Part shown: one piece after another, positions 34,747 to 45,030 of the stretch
Position numbering within the stretch: position 1 is the first letter of the stretch
Layout: every line of letters begins with the position of its first letter
Program-made: the position numbers and the translations under genes
The notes under the pieces: model-generated
What the model was told of the DNA's origin: nothing
What the model saw: only the letters and a program-made list of their open reading frames with translations
The model's database searches: none
Assembly (NCBI RefSeq): GCF_026745355.1
Contig: NC_079202.1
Coordinates: 50,740,169 to 50,804,168, forward strand
Direction of reading: 5' to 3'
Length of the DNA: 64,000 bases
DNA from: Beta vulgaris subsp. vulgaris
Taxonomy: Eukaryota > Streptophyta > Magnoliopsida > Caryophyllales > Amaranthaceae

Positions 34747-34839
34747 CCACTTTAAGAAGCTGGGTGATGGTGAGTTACAACAGTTAATTTCCACCACTTT
34801 AAGATGTTGGGTGATGGTGAGTCACAACAGTTAATTTTC
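34747..34839. repeat. 47-bp tandem duplication in the 3' flank of NLR A
   Basis: The unit CCACTTTAAGA...CAGTTAATTT is present twice (34747-34793, 34794-34839). Copy B has it once (about 50260-50305), so the second copy arose after the segmental duplication. Confidence 0.85.
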
Positions 34840-34878
34840 TTGCTCATTTATGTCAAACAGGTCACTTCAATAAAATAA

Positions 34879-35502
34879 CAGTTTTTTCACCATATACTTT
34901 TGACAATTATTTCCACTTTTGAAATTCACCACATATATACCCCACTTTTTTAAAAATACATTCACTTACCCTTAATGACTAACAGCGTCAAACTCCGTTA
35001 GTTGTTAACCCCTAATCCACCTCTAACCCTAATTAACTAATCTAAATCTGAGCCAAATCCTAACCATAACCTCCTAATCTAATACCCTAACTCTAACCAT
35101 CCCTCCCCCACCCCTTACCCTTTCCCCCCACTGCCCCACCATCCCAACAACCCCCCTCCGCCCTCCCATGCATCCCCCTCCCCTTCCCCTGCCGAATCGC
35201 GCAACCCCTGTAGTGGTGCGGTTGGGGGTGGCGAGAGAGGTGGTGGTTTTAGGGTTAAGTTATTATGGTTAGGGTTAGGGTATTATGGTTAAGGTCAGGG
35301 TTAGGGTTAGTGGTAGATTTAGGTTAGTTAACTAGGGTTAGATCGGGAATCAGGGGTTAATGACAATGGTGTTTAACGTTGTTCGTCATTAAGGGTAAGT
35401 GGATGTATTTTTCAAAAGTGAGGGGTATATGGTGAATCTCAAAGGTCAAAAGGGTATATGGTTCAAAAAAATAATTCTCAAAGGTATATGGTAAATAAAC
35501 CG
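34879..35502. mobile_element. MULE-like foldback element
   Basis: Long imperfect inverted repeats of about 200 bp form the two arms: the left starts CAGTTTTTTCACCATATAC and the right ends GTATATGGTAAATAAACCG. A 9-bp target duplication with one mismatch flanks it (ATAAAATAA 34870-34878, ATAAAATGA 35503-35511). Copy B has the uninterrupted sequence. The inner parts of the arms contain CTAACCCTAA/TTAGGGTTAGGG strings. No transposase is present. The 9-bp TSD and long arms point to the Mutator superfamily. Confidence 0.82.
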
Positions 35503-35917
35503 ATAAAATGAACTTAGATCATTTCAGCATATAAATTGAATAAGGTAAGAAGGCTAATCTCATTCTAAAACTTGCAAAGCCCTCATTTATCTCATCCTGT
35601 CCAATAATATTTGCATACAATAACATTACCTAGCTATTGGCTCAAAAATTAAGGAAGAAAACCAATCATTTTACATTTGCGTGATCGATACTTGAGTAAT
35701 TAACCTGTGCTAAAGGAAAAATAATTTGTGAATCCATTCCCATTTTTTTCTCAGAATCGGGGTAGTTCAAGAAGAATCGGGGTAGTTCAAGAAGAAAGCA
35801 GATGAAGTTGATGATTCTGGTGACTCTCTGCTATCCCTTTTGTTGTGACGGGCAAATGGACATCCTGGGCTTTACTCAATGGCTCGTATTCCTTCTCCGA
35901 CAAAAATGTATCATTAC

Positions 35918-36166
35918 TATTGAAGATATCAGAGAGATTAGAGAGTTTTGTATAGAGAGAGAAAGAGAGGATGAGAGAATTTTATTATGTAAGAGAATGA
36001 TCTACAAAGTTAGAATGAGGTCACTTTATATAGTGCCCTTTTACATTGCTCTCTAACAACTTATTTCTTTAACTAACTTTGCTGTAACAAACTAATAACA
36101 GAAATAACAGAATGTTACACATCAGCATCAGCAGCAGGATGATCATGAGTATCATGATCACCAACA
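35918..36166 (-). repeat. 3' LTR of the copia element
   Basis: 249 bp. It differs from the other LTR by one substitution (AATAACAG versus AATAATAG) and one missing 6-bp ATCAGC repeat. Confidence 0.96.
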
Positions 36167-36180
36167 CCCCCCCTCAAGCT
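36167..36180 (-). promoter_or_regulatory. polypurine tract of the copia element
   Basis: On the minus strand AGCTTGAGGGGGGG directly abuts the 3' LTR, as needed for plus-strand priming. Confidence 0.85.
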
Positions 36181-36342
36181 AGGGAGTGGATGAGAAGACA
36201 TCCCTAGCTTGGACATAAGCTTGGAGTGTTGAGCAGTAGGCAAGGCCTTAGTCATTATATCAGCTAGTTGCTCAGATGTAGAGACATGATGTAAGGAAAT
36301 CAGACCATCTAGAACCTTCTCTCGAGTAAAATGACAGTCAAT

Positions 36343-39300
36343 TTATATGTGCTTTGTGCGTTCATGGAAGACAGGGTTCTTCCCTATATGAATAGCACTC
36401 ATGTTATCACAGTTAAGAGCCACTGGTTGAAGGTGAGAGACACCTAATTCTTGAAGCAATCTGACAAGCCAAGTGGTCTCTGAAGCTGTGGCTGACATAG
36501 CCCTGTATTCAGCTTCACTTGAGCTCTTAGAAATGGTTGATTGCTTCTTTGATTTCCAGGAGACTGGAGAATTGCCAAGCAAAAATACATAGCCTGTGAT
36601 TGACCTTCTAGAGAAGGGCAAGAAGCCCAGTCAGAATCAGAATAGGCTTGCAATGTGAGCTGGTCAGTGGCCTTGAGAAGTATACCTTGACCTTGGGTGT
36701 GAGAAATATAACTTAAAACATGGGTTAAGGCTTGAAAGTGAGGAAGAAGAGGGTGATGCATAAACTGACTTAAAGCTTGTACTGCAAAAGACAAGTCAGG
36801 TCTGGTATGAGACAAAAAATTCAATTTGCCAACAAGGCATCTGTAAAGTTCAGGGTCAGGATAAGGTTCACCAACATCCACATGAAGTTTTAAAGTAGTA
36901 GGGAGAGGAGTTTTAGCAAGCTTTGTAAAAGTGAGGGGGCAATCTTGGAGGAGTTCCCTGGTGAACTTCTTCTGAGTCATCAAGATACCAGTAGGGAGAT
37001 GACTAATTTCAATGCCCAAGAAATAATTAAGTAAGCCAAGATCCTTAATGCTGAAAGTTGAATGAAGATGCTCCTTGAAATGTGTAATACCATCCTCATC
37101 TGAACCAGTGACAATAATGTCATCAACATAAATTGCAACAATGATAATGTGAGCAAGAGTCCTTTTAAGGAACAAGGAGTAGTCATTCTTTGATTGTTCA
37201 TAACCATGCAACTTCAGCTCTTCATTAAGTCTAGCAAACCACATCCTAGAAGCCTGTTTTAACCCATATAGAGATCTTAACAGCTTACAGACCAGATGAC
37301 TAGGATTAGAGAGACCTTGTGGTGCTTGCATATAAACCTCTTCATCAAGCTTTCCATGTAAGAAAGCATTATTTATATCCAACTGGTGCAAGAGCCAATT
37401 ATTATGAGCAGCAACAATTAGTAAACACCTCACTAGTTCGCATTTTAACAACAGGAAAAAGGTTTCCATATAGTCAATACCATACTTCTGTGTGAAACCT
37501 TTGCAACCAACCTGCCTTCAACTTTCTATAGAATCATCTGCTTTCAGTTTCACCTTGTAAACCCACTTGCACCCTATTGCTTTCTTTCCCTTAGGTAGAG
37601 ACACTAGTTCCCAAGTATTATTGGCTTGCAAAGCATCTAACTCCTTCTGCATAGCTTCAATCCAACCAGGGTGTTGAGAAGCTTCAAAATAACTTACTGG
37701 TTCAGAAATCTGAGAAGTATGTGTGATAAGAGCTTTCAATGTAGTGGGAAGGTCATTAAAACTGACCATATTGCACCAGTGATGAGGAATAGTATCAGCA
37801 ACACATACATAATCAGTAAGGTAAGAGGGCTTGATGTGAGGCCTAGCAGATTGTCTAGGGGGGATAGAAGAAGAAGAAGTTGTGATGTTAGGGTAGAAGA
37901 GAGTGGGATAAGGTCTGGTGTAGATGATGGTTGTGGTGCTGAATATAGGAAATCAGAAGAAGGTGGGTTTAGAATAAGTGTGAGAAGGGTTTTCTGAGGG
38001 AAAAAATAAAAGGTTCAGGAATATCAAATGAAGTATCCAGATCAAATGGAGTATCAACAGGTAAGAAAATAGGATGTTTAGAGTGAGTTGTGGTGGATGT
38101 ATAATGAAATGGGAGGTGTTTCTCATAAAATTGAAACATCCCTAGAGATGACAATTTTATTTGTTTCCAAATCAAGAACTCTGTAAGCCTTCTGATGAGA
38201 AGGATATCCCAACAGCACACAAGCTTTAGCTCTGGGATCAAATTTGTGCCTATCTACTTTCAAAGGTGGAGAATGTAACAAAGGGAGCCAAAACCCTTAA
38301 ATGATCCAAACTAGGTTAGAACCATTAATAATTCATAAGGAGTAAATAATGAGCACTTTTCAGAGGCATTCTGTTGATGAGGTGAGTGGCACACAACAAA
38401 CATTCACCCCAAAACCTCACAGGAACTCTAGAGTGAAAGTATAGGGCCCTTGCAGTTTCTAAGAGGTGCCTATGCTTTCTCTCCACAACACCATTCTGTT
38501 GTTGTCTGCACAAGTTCTCTGGTGTAAAACACCTTTGTTATTAAAAAAAACATCAGATTTCCTTCACAAAGCTCTTTAGCATTATTTGTTCCTCACACTC
38601 ATAACCCTGCTGTTTGTATTGAGTCTCAACCATAGCAAAGAAATCAATGAGAATAGTAACACATCAGATTTATTCTTCATCAAAAATATCCATGTATTCT
38701 GGAAAATCATCTACAACAGTAAGGAAAGTAGCTAAACCATCATGTGTCTTAAGCTATAGGGTCCCCAAGTGTCAATTGTAACAATTCAAAACATTAGAAG
38801 CTCTAGATAGACTTTTAGGAAAAGACAATCTAGGTTGTTTAGCTTTATGGCAGATTTGCAAACTGTATCACAGCATATAGAACCAGAAAAAACAGTTATG
38901 AAGGAGGTGCAACTTATTAAAGGGAGATGGCCTAATCTCAAGGCCAAAGTTTTGCATCTTCAGTATTATTCTGAGAAGTATTTGCTACTGCAACTTGTGT
39001 AATTTCACATCATGATCACCAACAGCATAGAGTCCAGAACACAGCTACCAAGAACCAAGGAATGAGGTAAAGTTGGACCCTGAAGCAAGCACTTGTCATG
39101 AGTAAAGTAATTTCACAATTCAAATCCTTACACACTTGTGAGTGGAAATCAAATTGAACTTAAAACCAGGAACATATAGCACTTTCTTCAGAATTATCCC
39201 ATTATCAAATTTTACTGTCCCTGTGCTTTTTACCACTACTTGTTTACCATCAGCTATTGTAATGGTATTAGGTGAGTTTTAAGCTCTGTAATGTTATCAA

Positions 39301-40485
39301 ATAAAGCAACATTTGAAACATATATGATCAGTAGCCCCGCTGTCTATTATCCAGTTAGAATGGAACAAGATAATAAACAAGTACTTGTCCTGCCACATGA
39401 GCATTAGGAGATGGTAAGAAGAATTTGTTGCTGTGTCTGAGTCAAGATTCGAGCTTGAAGAAGTTGAACAAATTATTATACGGTCTTCAGATAGATGAGT
39501 AATCTGAAGCATCACGATCATCATCAGTTCCTTGTGCCATAGCACTACTTTCTTACCCTTTCCCTTTATGAACAAAATTGGGTGGATATCCATGAAGCCT
39601 AAAAGCATTGTCCATAGTATGACCGTATATACTTGCAATGATCACAAACTAATGGTTTTCTTCCCAGTTATGACCATTCTTTGTGAACCAGATTGCAAAG
39701 TTATTTGAGAAACCATGTCCTTGCTGCTTGAAACCTTCAAAAATGACCAGTTCTCTGTTGTCTATAGCAAATGCCATGAGCTTATTCTTGCTGTCTTCAT
39801 CAATCATGAAGATGTCTTGTTTCTCTTCTTGAATTAACAACTTATAAGCAAGAGAAATAGTTGGTAAAGGTTGCATCATCAGAATATTAGTTCTGACATT
39901 AGCAAACTTGTTATGTATCTTCATGAGAAGGAAAACAAGTCTTTCTTCTTGTTGCGCTGCAAGAAGGTTTTAATACAAGTACAACCAGTACTTGTACAAG
40001 TAGAGAAGAGGATTCATTTGACTAATTTGGTCCAGATAGCCTTAATCTGAGTGAAGAACTCAGTATTGGAAGTATTATCATCTTGCTTTAAATCTGCCAA
40101 TGCTTGCTGCAATGTATACAACTGAGGACCAGAAGTTTGAGAATATCTCTCCTCAAGATCTTGCCATATTTCTCTTGCAGTTGTAAGAAACATAACACTC
40201 CAGCTATAGAAGGTTCAAGAGATCTGAGTATATAGGAAATGATAATTGCATCACATCTTTTCGGGTATTAAACTTAGGATCAGTTAATGCAGGTGGAACA
40301 ATAGTTTCCATCTACAAATCCTAGTTATTCTTAGTAGGAAGAACAATTATCATGCTTCTTTTCCATTCACCAAAAGCTTCACCATTGAATTTCTCAGAAA
40401 CAATAGGTAAAGATGTGTTTTCAGAATAATTTATGAAGTATGGACTAGAAGGATCCTGAGTAACTGGAATTTCAGTTTCAGGCAT
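36343..40485 (-). pseudogene. copia gag-pol, degenerate
   Basis: The gag start is ATG at 40485 (MPETEIPVTQDP...), with in-frame stops within about 60 codons. Protease DSGATDHI lies in 39297-39638. Integrase is represented by [15 protein letters not shown] in 38325-38513 and flanking fragments. Reverse transcriptase occupies 36444-37469 and neighbouring frames, with catalytic YVDDI and the LYGLKQA motif. RNase H is in 36343-36621 (SITGYVFLLG, SSSEAEYRA, DNMSAI). The pieces lie in different frames with multiple stops, so no functional polyprotein can be made. Any movement must have used proteins from another copy. Confidence 0.92.
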
Positions 40486-40806
40486 TTTCAATTTGAAGAA
40501 AATTTCAACTGAATTTCCAAGAAAGAAACAAAGAATCTAAAAGATTCGAAAAATTGTGATAACAAATCACAAAAAAAACGTTCAAAGTTTGCACAATCAA
40601 CCACAGAACTTTGAACAGAATTATTCAAATTTCAGATGACAGAAATTTGATTTGTAAAGAATTGTAGAATTTGCACATAAAAATGCAAAAGAAAGAAGAA
40701 ATCAGAGTTTACGTAATTGCGGAATCATCAGAATTAATCTCCAGAATTCATTTTTGTTCTTCAACTTGATGAATAATTCAAGCTGATTTAAGCAGGATAA
40801 CTTCCT

Positions 40807-40818
40807 GCTCTGATACCA
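40807..40818 (-). promoter_or_regulatory. primer-binding site of the copia element (tRNA-iMet)
   Basis: TGGTATCAGAGC on the minus strand, immediately after the 5' LTR, is the standard complement of the 3' end of plant initiator tRNA-Met. Confidence 0.93.
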
Positions 40819-41073
40819 TATTGAAGATATCAGAGAGATTAGAGAGTTTTGTATAGAGAGAGAAAGAGAGGATGAGAGAATTTTATTATGTAAGAGAATG
40901 ATCTACAAAGTTAGAATGAGGTCACTTTATATAGTGCCCTTTTACATTGCTCTCTAACAACTTATTTCTTTAACTAACTTTGCTGTAACAAACTAATAAT
41001 AGAAATAACAGAATGTTACACATCAGCATCAGCATCAGCAGCAGGATGATCATGAGTATCATGATCACCAACA
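40819..41073 (-). repeat. 5' LTR of the copia element
   Basis: 255 bp, nearly identical to the 3' LTR. It contains the promoter and start of transcription for the element, oriented to the minus strand. Confidence 0.96.
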
Positions 41074-41399
41074 ATTACAGTGAAGTTTCCACGGTTCACC
41101 AATGCGTCTAGCCTTCAATAATGGATCAGGAGGGTGAAAACTTGGGTATACTTGCAGTGTCCTATGAAAATCTTCCAATGAGATATGATAGTCTGTTGAC
41201 AATCTGCAAGCTTTCCAGCTGCTACAGCAAGATCCTCCTGCATATTACACATATGTATTAACACCAAACTGTATTCAGTTTCCAGTTTTATACTTTTTTA
41301 CTAGTAGAAGACAGGAATTTCATTTGACTAAACAGTTACCACTCTTGCATACTATATATATACTGTGATAGAAGAGATCAATTTATGCATTTCAAGTAC

Positions 41400-41480
41400 A
41401 CATTGTCACCTAGTGGTCACGGTTTGCATGTTTACCGCCTCAAGGTTTCGGGATCAACCCTGTTAGGGCCTTAGGGGCAC
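41400..41480 (+). repeat. possible tRNA-derived SINE fragment
   Basis: CACCTAGTGGTCACGGTTTG and, about 35 bp on, TTCGGGATCAACC resemble A and B boxes of a RNA polymerase III promoter. The paralogous place in copy B (about 51095-51150) has the same motifs. No poly-A tail or target duplication is clear, so this is weak. Confidence 0.35.
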
Positions 41481-42979
41481 TTTGAAGGTGGCGAAAACCT
41501 CTCATCCACCCACCCCCTCCACTCCCAACGTGCCTTACCTGTTTAGCTAGGTCAGGTTGGCCTGACTTCCAAGTTCCAATCTTGACAGCAAACGGATAGT
41601 TGGTTCAGCTATACCTACCACGAAGAAAATACAACCAATTTAAGTGCAAATCTCATATAGTCATATCCCATTAAACATTAGTACCAAAACACTTCAAACC
41701 CATAAAAATAAATTCGACCCATCCAAACTTGATTATCGGCTTTAAGTCAGAATCTCAAGAGAATATGAAACTTTGCCCACCTATTACGAGAGTACTTGGA
41801 TTTACTAGAGGCAGCTTCTTATTATGATTGTCAATTGTATATAATTTATTAATTTTCTGATTTTTCTCATTTAGTGCATCTCAACTTTTTAAGGTGATTT
41901 TACCCAAAAAAGAGAAAACATAACATATATATTGGATAATCTCCTGTCGTTACACAAGAAAATCTAGTCCTTTTCGCCTTAAAAGAATCAAGGTTAATGG
42001 GATTTAATTATTGTTAAACGAGTTCAATCCTGTGTGAACATTTGTCTTAAAATTAAGAGCTAATCTAGTCCAATCAAGTTCGAATAAATCATTTCAAATT
42101 AGTTCAAAAGAAGAGAACACTCCTAATTTAGATTTCAAATGATAATCGTGGCCCTCGTAGGTCACTCATGACACCAATTTCAAATGATGGTCCAATCTTG
42201 GCAGGAGTACTAGGAGTGGGCTCGCTCATTTCTAAAATGAAAAAAATTATCCTAAGGGGGTAGTCGGCACAACATGTAGATCAGGAAATGTGTGCACTTT
42301 TTTTAAAAAAATTTAATACGAGCTTGACACGACGTGAATTTTCTTTAGCTTCTTTCAGGCTTGAATTATAGGTCAGTATGATCCAAACCATTGTCGAGCT
42401 TTAGATTTTGCCTTGTAAATTATAGGATTGATTTCATTGTTTTGTCCGTCTTTACTAATTTACTATCACTAACATTAGTAAGGAAGAAAAGCGATTTATG
42501 GATGAAATCAAATATGCAGTATTTACAATCACAATTTACAAACCCTTCTCTCTTGAAAAATAGCTTTAGTTTATGAGCAAAAGAGTAACAGCTGGTCTTG
42601 TAAGAGATCGTCTAATTCTAACTTAAATTAGGCACGGTTGAAGTCCAATATTAAGAAGAGAACATGCCACATTTTTTTAATATTAATGACTAGTTTAATT
42701 TATTTAGGGATTAAGTTAATCTATTCAGTATTGAAATTCTTTAGTCCATTCAATGACTAGTTTAATCCGTTTGGTAAGACTACCGAGTTAATTTTTTAGA
42801 AATTATATGTTGTAGTTCGATAATGAAGAAAAAAAGGAAGGAGAAGATAAAGGATGACTAAGATAGTATTGGGTTAGAGTGAAATGAAATAAGTTTGATA
42901 GAATAATTCAATCGCGAATTGGTCTAATTTTATGTTAAAATTAGATCGCCTATTCTAATAATTTGTGAAAGAGTAATTA

Positions 42980-43157
42980 GGGCATGTTCTCCCAGCTTAT
43001 TTTCAGTTCAAATCAGTTTGGTTCAGTTCAGCTCTGGATAATACTTTTACTCTCACATATCACTATTCATTTCAGTTCAATTCAATTCAATTTAGTTCAG
43101 TTCAATTCAATTCAATTCAGTTCAATTCAGCTGTTTTATGCCGAAGAGAACGTATCC
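42980..43157. mobile_element. Tourist-like MITE upstream of NLR B
   Basis: The ends are GGGCATGTTCTC and the near complement of GAGAACGTATCC, with perfect TTA duplications (42977-42979, 43158-43160). The interior is rich in TTCAGTTCAATTC repeats. Confidence 0.85.
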
Positions 43158-43160
43158 TTA

Positions 43161-45030
43161 GCTTATATTACTTGAGTCTCGAGTATAGGTTTGGGAAGAG
43201 AAGCCGTGTAGTAGACTAGTAGGAATGAATGCCTTGAATGGGATGGAAAAGAAAGAAAATGAAAAGAAAAGAACTTTCCTTTATTATGAATCACCCTCTC
43301 CTCACTTTTCTTGACACTTTTATAGTCACTTGTCGGCACCTTTCTTCTTCTGGAATTTGCTTCGGTTCCACAAACTATCTTCTTTGCGTCTTGCACACCA
43401 AGCTACTTCAGTTCTGCAATCCAATATTTCAATGGTGGGTCTTCAAACTCTATTATTTCATTAAGGCTGTAATTATGTATGTAAGTGTGTCAATTCATTT
43501 CTACATTCAATTCTCATGTTGATTAATTACTCAATTGTATTGTGCCCATGCAATTAAATTTGCTGTTTTAGATTTCTTAGCTCTTAAAATGATATACTTC
43601 AATGTTTCATGAGGACAATAAATTGATACATACATTATGGCCGAAATACCAAATTTTGGGGCATCAAATTATATTATGTTTCTTGTACATGGAATGAGCT
43701 TTAATTAATAAAATCCTATAATGTTTAGCCAAATTTTTATTTTGATGCAGTTTACGTTCACTGGAGTTCTATACTTTTGTGCTGCTGTCAATTTTACGTG
43801 CTGCTGGAGTACAACGAGAATTAGACCATGCTTCTATAATTTTAATATTTCGAAATTGGGAATGAACTAAAATTTGTGTAATGTAGGAATAAATATAACT
43901 TGTTTTACCCAAGTACATACACACGTCCGTAGGAAAAGAACCATACTCACGATGAACATAAAGGACTAGATTATGTACACTAAGACCAATACCAATGAAC
44001 ATGTACCAACTAGAGATGTATATATGTTCATTCAACTTGTTATCTATGTACATATGTTCACTTGACTTGTTATCCATGTACATTTGCGCACCATGATCTA
44101 TGTACTAGCATGTGCCCCATCTCAGCTTTGCTTATTTCGAAAATAATTTGCTCATTTGGTAATTGTAAATGAGCCTAAATATTTTTTGTGTTTCTTTTTG
44201 GTTGGCTCGTTTCTTTTCGTCACATATATTGATGAGAGGAGTCATGTCGAGTACAAAACAGTGGCTAAATAGGAAAATACAGGTCAGCTAAAGAGAAATA
44301 AAGGTAGTTGTTACAAGAGAAGAATATATTCCGCTCATTTTGAAGAAAATTTGCCCATTTGGTAAATGTAAAACAACCAAAATAGGTACAAGAAAGGAAT
44401 AGCTTCCATACATTTGCTCATATGGTAAATATAAATGAACTAGAAAAACCCATCAAATTTGACTTGTCGTAGAAAGATGCTCGCTATACCTATAAGCTCT
44501 AGATTTTTTTAATTATCATTTTTAAAATATTGAATGATTTGCCTAGGTGATGCTCTAACCATTTTAATAACCCAATTTGACCATTCTGAGAATAATGTGT
44601 TCATGCTGTTATGTAGAGTTAAGTTAAGAACCCAACTTCCAAACTTATCCAAACCAATCACGTAGGCACCATTTCTACCAGCAGTTAACAGATCTGAACC
44701 CAATTTACATTAATAATTTTTAGAAAGAAATTTTGACAATTTGATAATCTGTTCAAATGCGTAAGGCAGAACGAACTAAAAAGAGGATCGAAGAATCTAT
44801 GCATATGCATCATTCCAAACCTGGGGAATGTAAGAGAAGTAACACAGCAGTAAGAAGCAAGGGATGGAATTTATTACTTTACCCATAGCTAACTAATAAA
44901 AAAAGTAAGACTCGTGCTAAGGATCTTTTAAACAAGAAGGTAGCCCAACTATATCTTTTCCTCATTAGTTATAATGGTTCAGTTTATCACTTACAATTTA
45001 TAACCATATCTTCCTTTTCTCTTTAAAGTA
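43161..45030. other. duplicated upstream region of NLR B
   Basis: No gene recognised. It holds the conserved block at about 43350-43475 (shared with copy A) and the promoter-side DNA of NLR B. A unique stretch (about 43890-44110) is not matched in copy A. Confidence 0.4.

Larger units (their letters stand above)
35918..41073 (-). mobile_element. Ty1/copia LTR retrotransposon, coding-defective
   Basis: LTRs at 35918-36166 and 40819-41073, a 5-bp duplication ATTAC (35913-35917, 41074-41078), PBS and polypurine tract all place the element on the minus strand, 5156 bp long. On the sense strand the LTR starts TGTTGGTGATC and ends CTTCAATA. The order protease, integrase, reverse transcriptase, RNase H is that of copia. 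The reading frame is broken many times. It sits in the FPP pseudo-exon of copy A; copy B has the clean empty site at about 50740. Confidence 0.97.
35700..41237 (-). pseudogene. truncated FPP last exon, split by the copia element
   Basis: 35700-35917 and 41074-41237 together match the last exon of the FPP gene (50540-50929), and the DNA up to 41733 matches its intron 3. The upstream exons are absent, because the duplication breakpoint lies in that intron. The fragment has a 20-bp internal duplication (AATCGGGGTAGTTCAAGAAG twice near 35755-35795) and a deletion of about 30 bp near 41170, so the reading frame is also damaged. Confidence 0.9.
26444..41733. repeat. segmental duplication copy A
   Basis: From about 26444 (GCTTAAGTCA...) to about 41733 (CCATCCAAACTTGAT) this copy aligns in order with copy B at 41734-51325. 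Subtracting the copia element, it is about 10.1 kb. Upstream DNA, the NLR gene, its intron and 3' flank, the FPP last exon and most of FPP intron 3 are all shared. The right edge of A joins the left edge of B directly, so this is a head-to-tail tandem duplication. Boundaries are by eye and may be off by some tens of bases. Confidence 0.9.

Noticed and set aside
34990..35340. Interstitial telomere repeat
   Set aside because: The strings are irregular and of TTAGGG/CTAACC type instead of the plant TTTAGGG. They occur in both inverted arms of a transposable element.
36343..40485. Active copia polyprotein
   Set aside because: Multiple in-frame stops and frame changes separate gag, integrase and reverse transcriptase.
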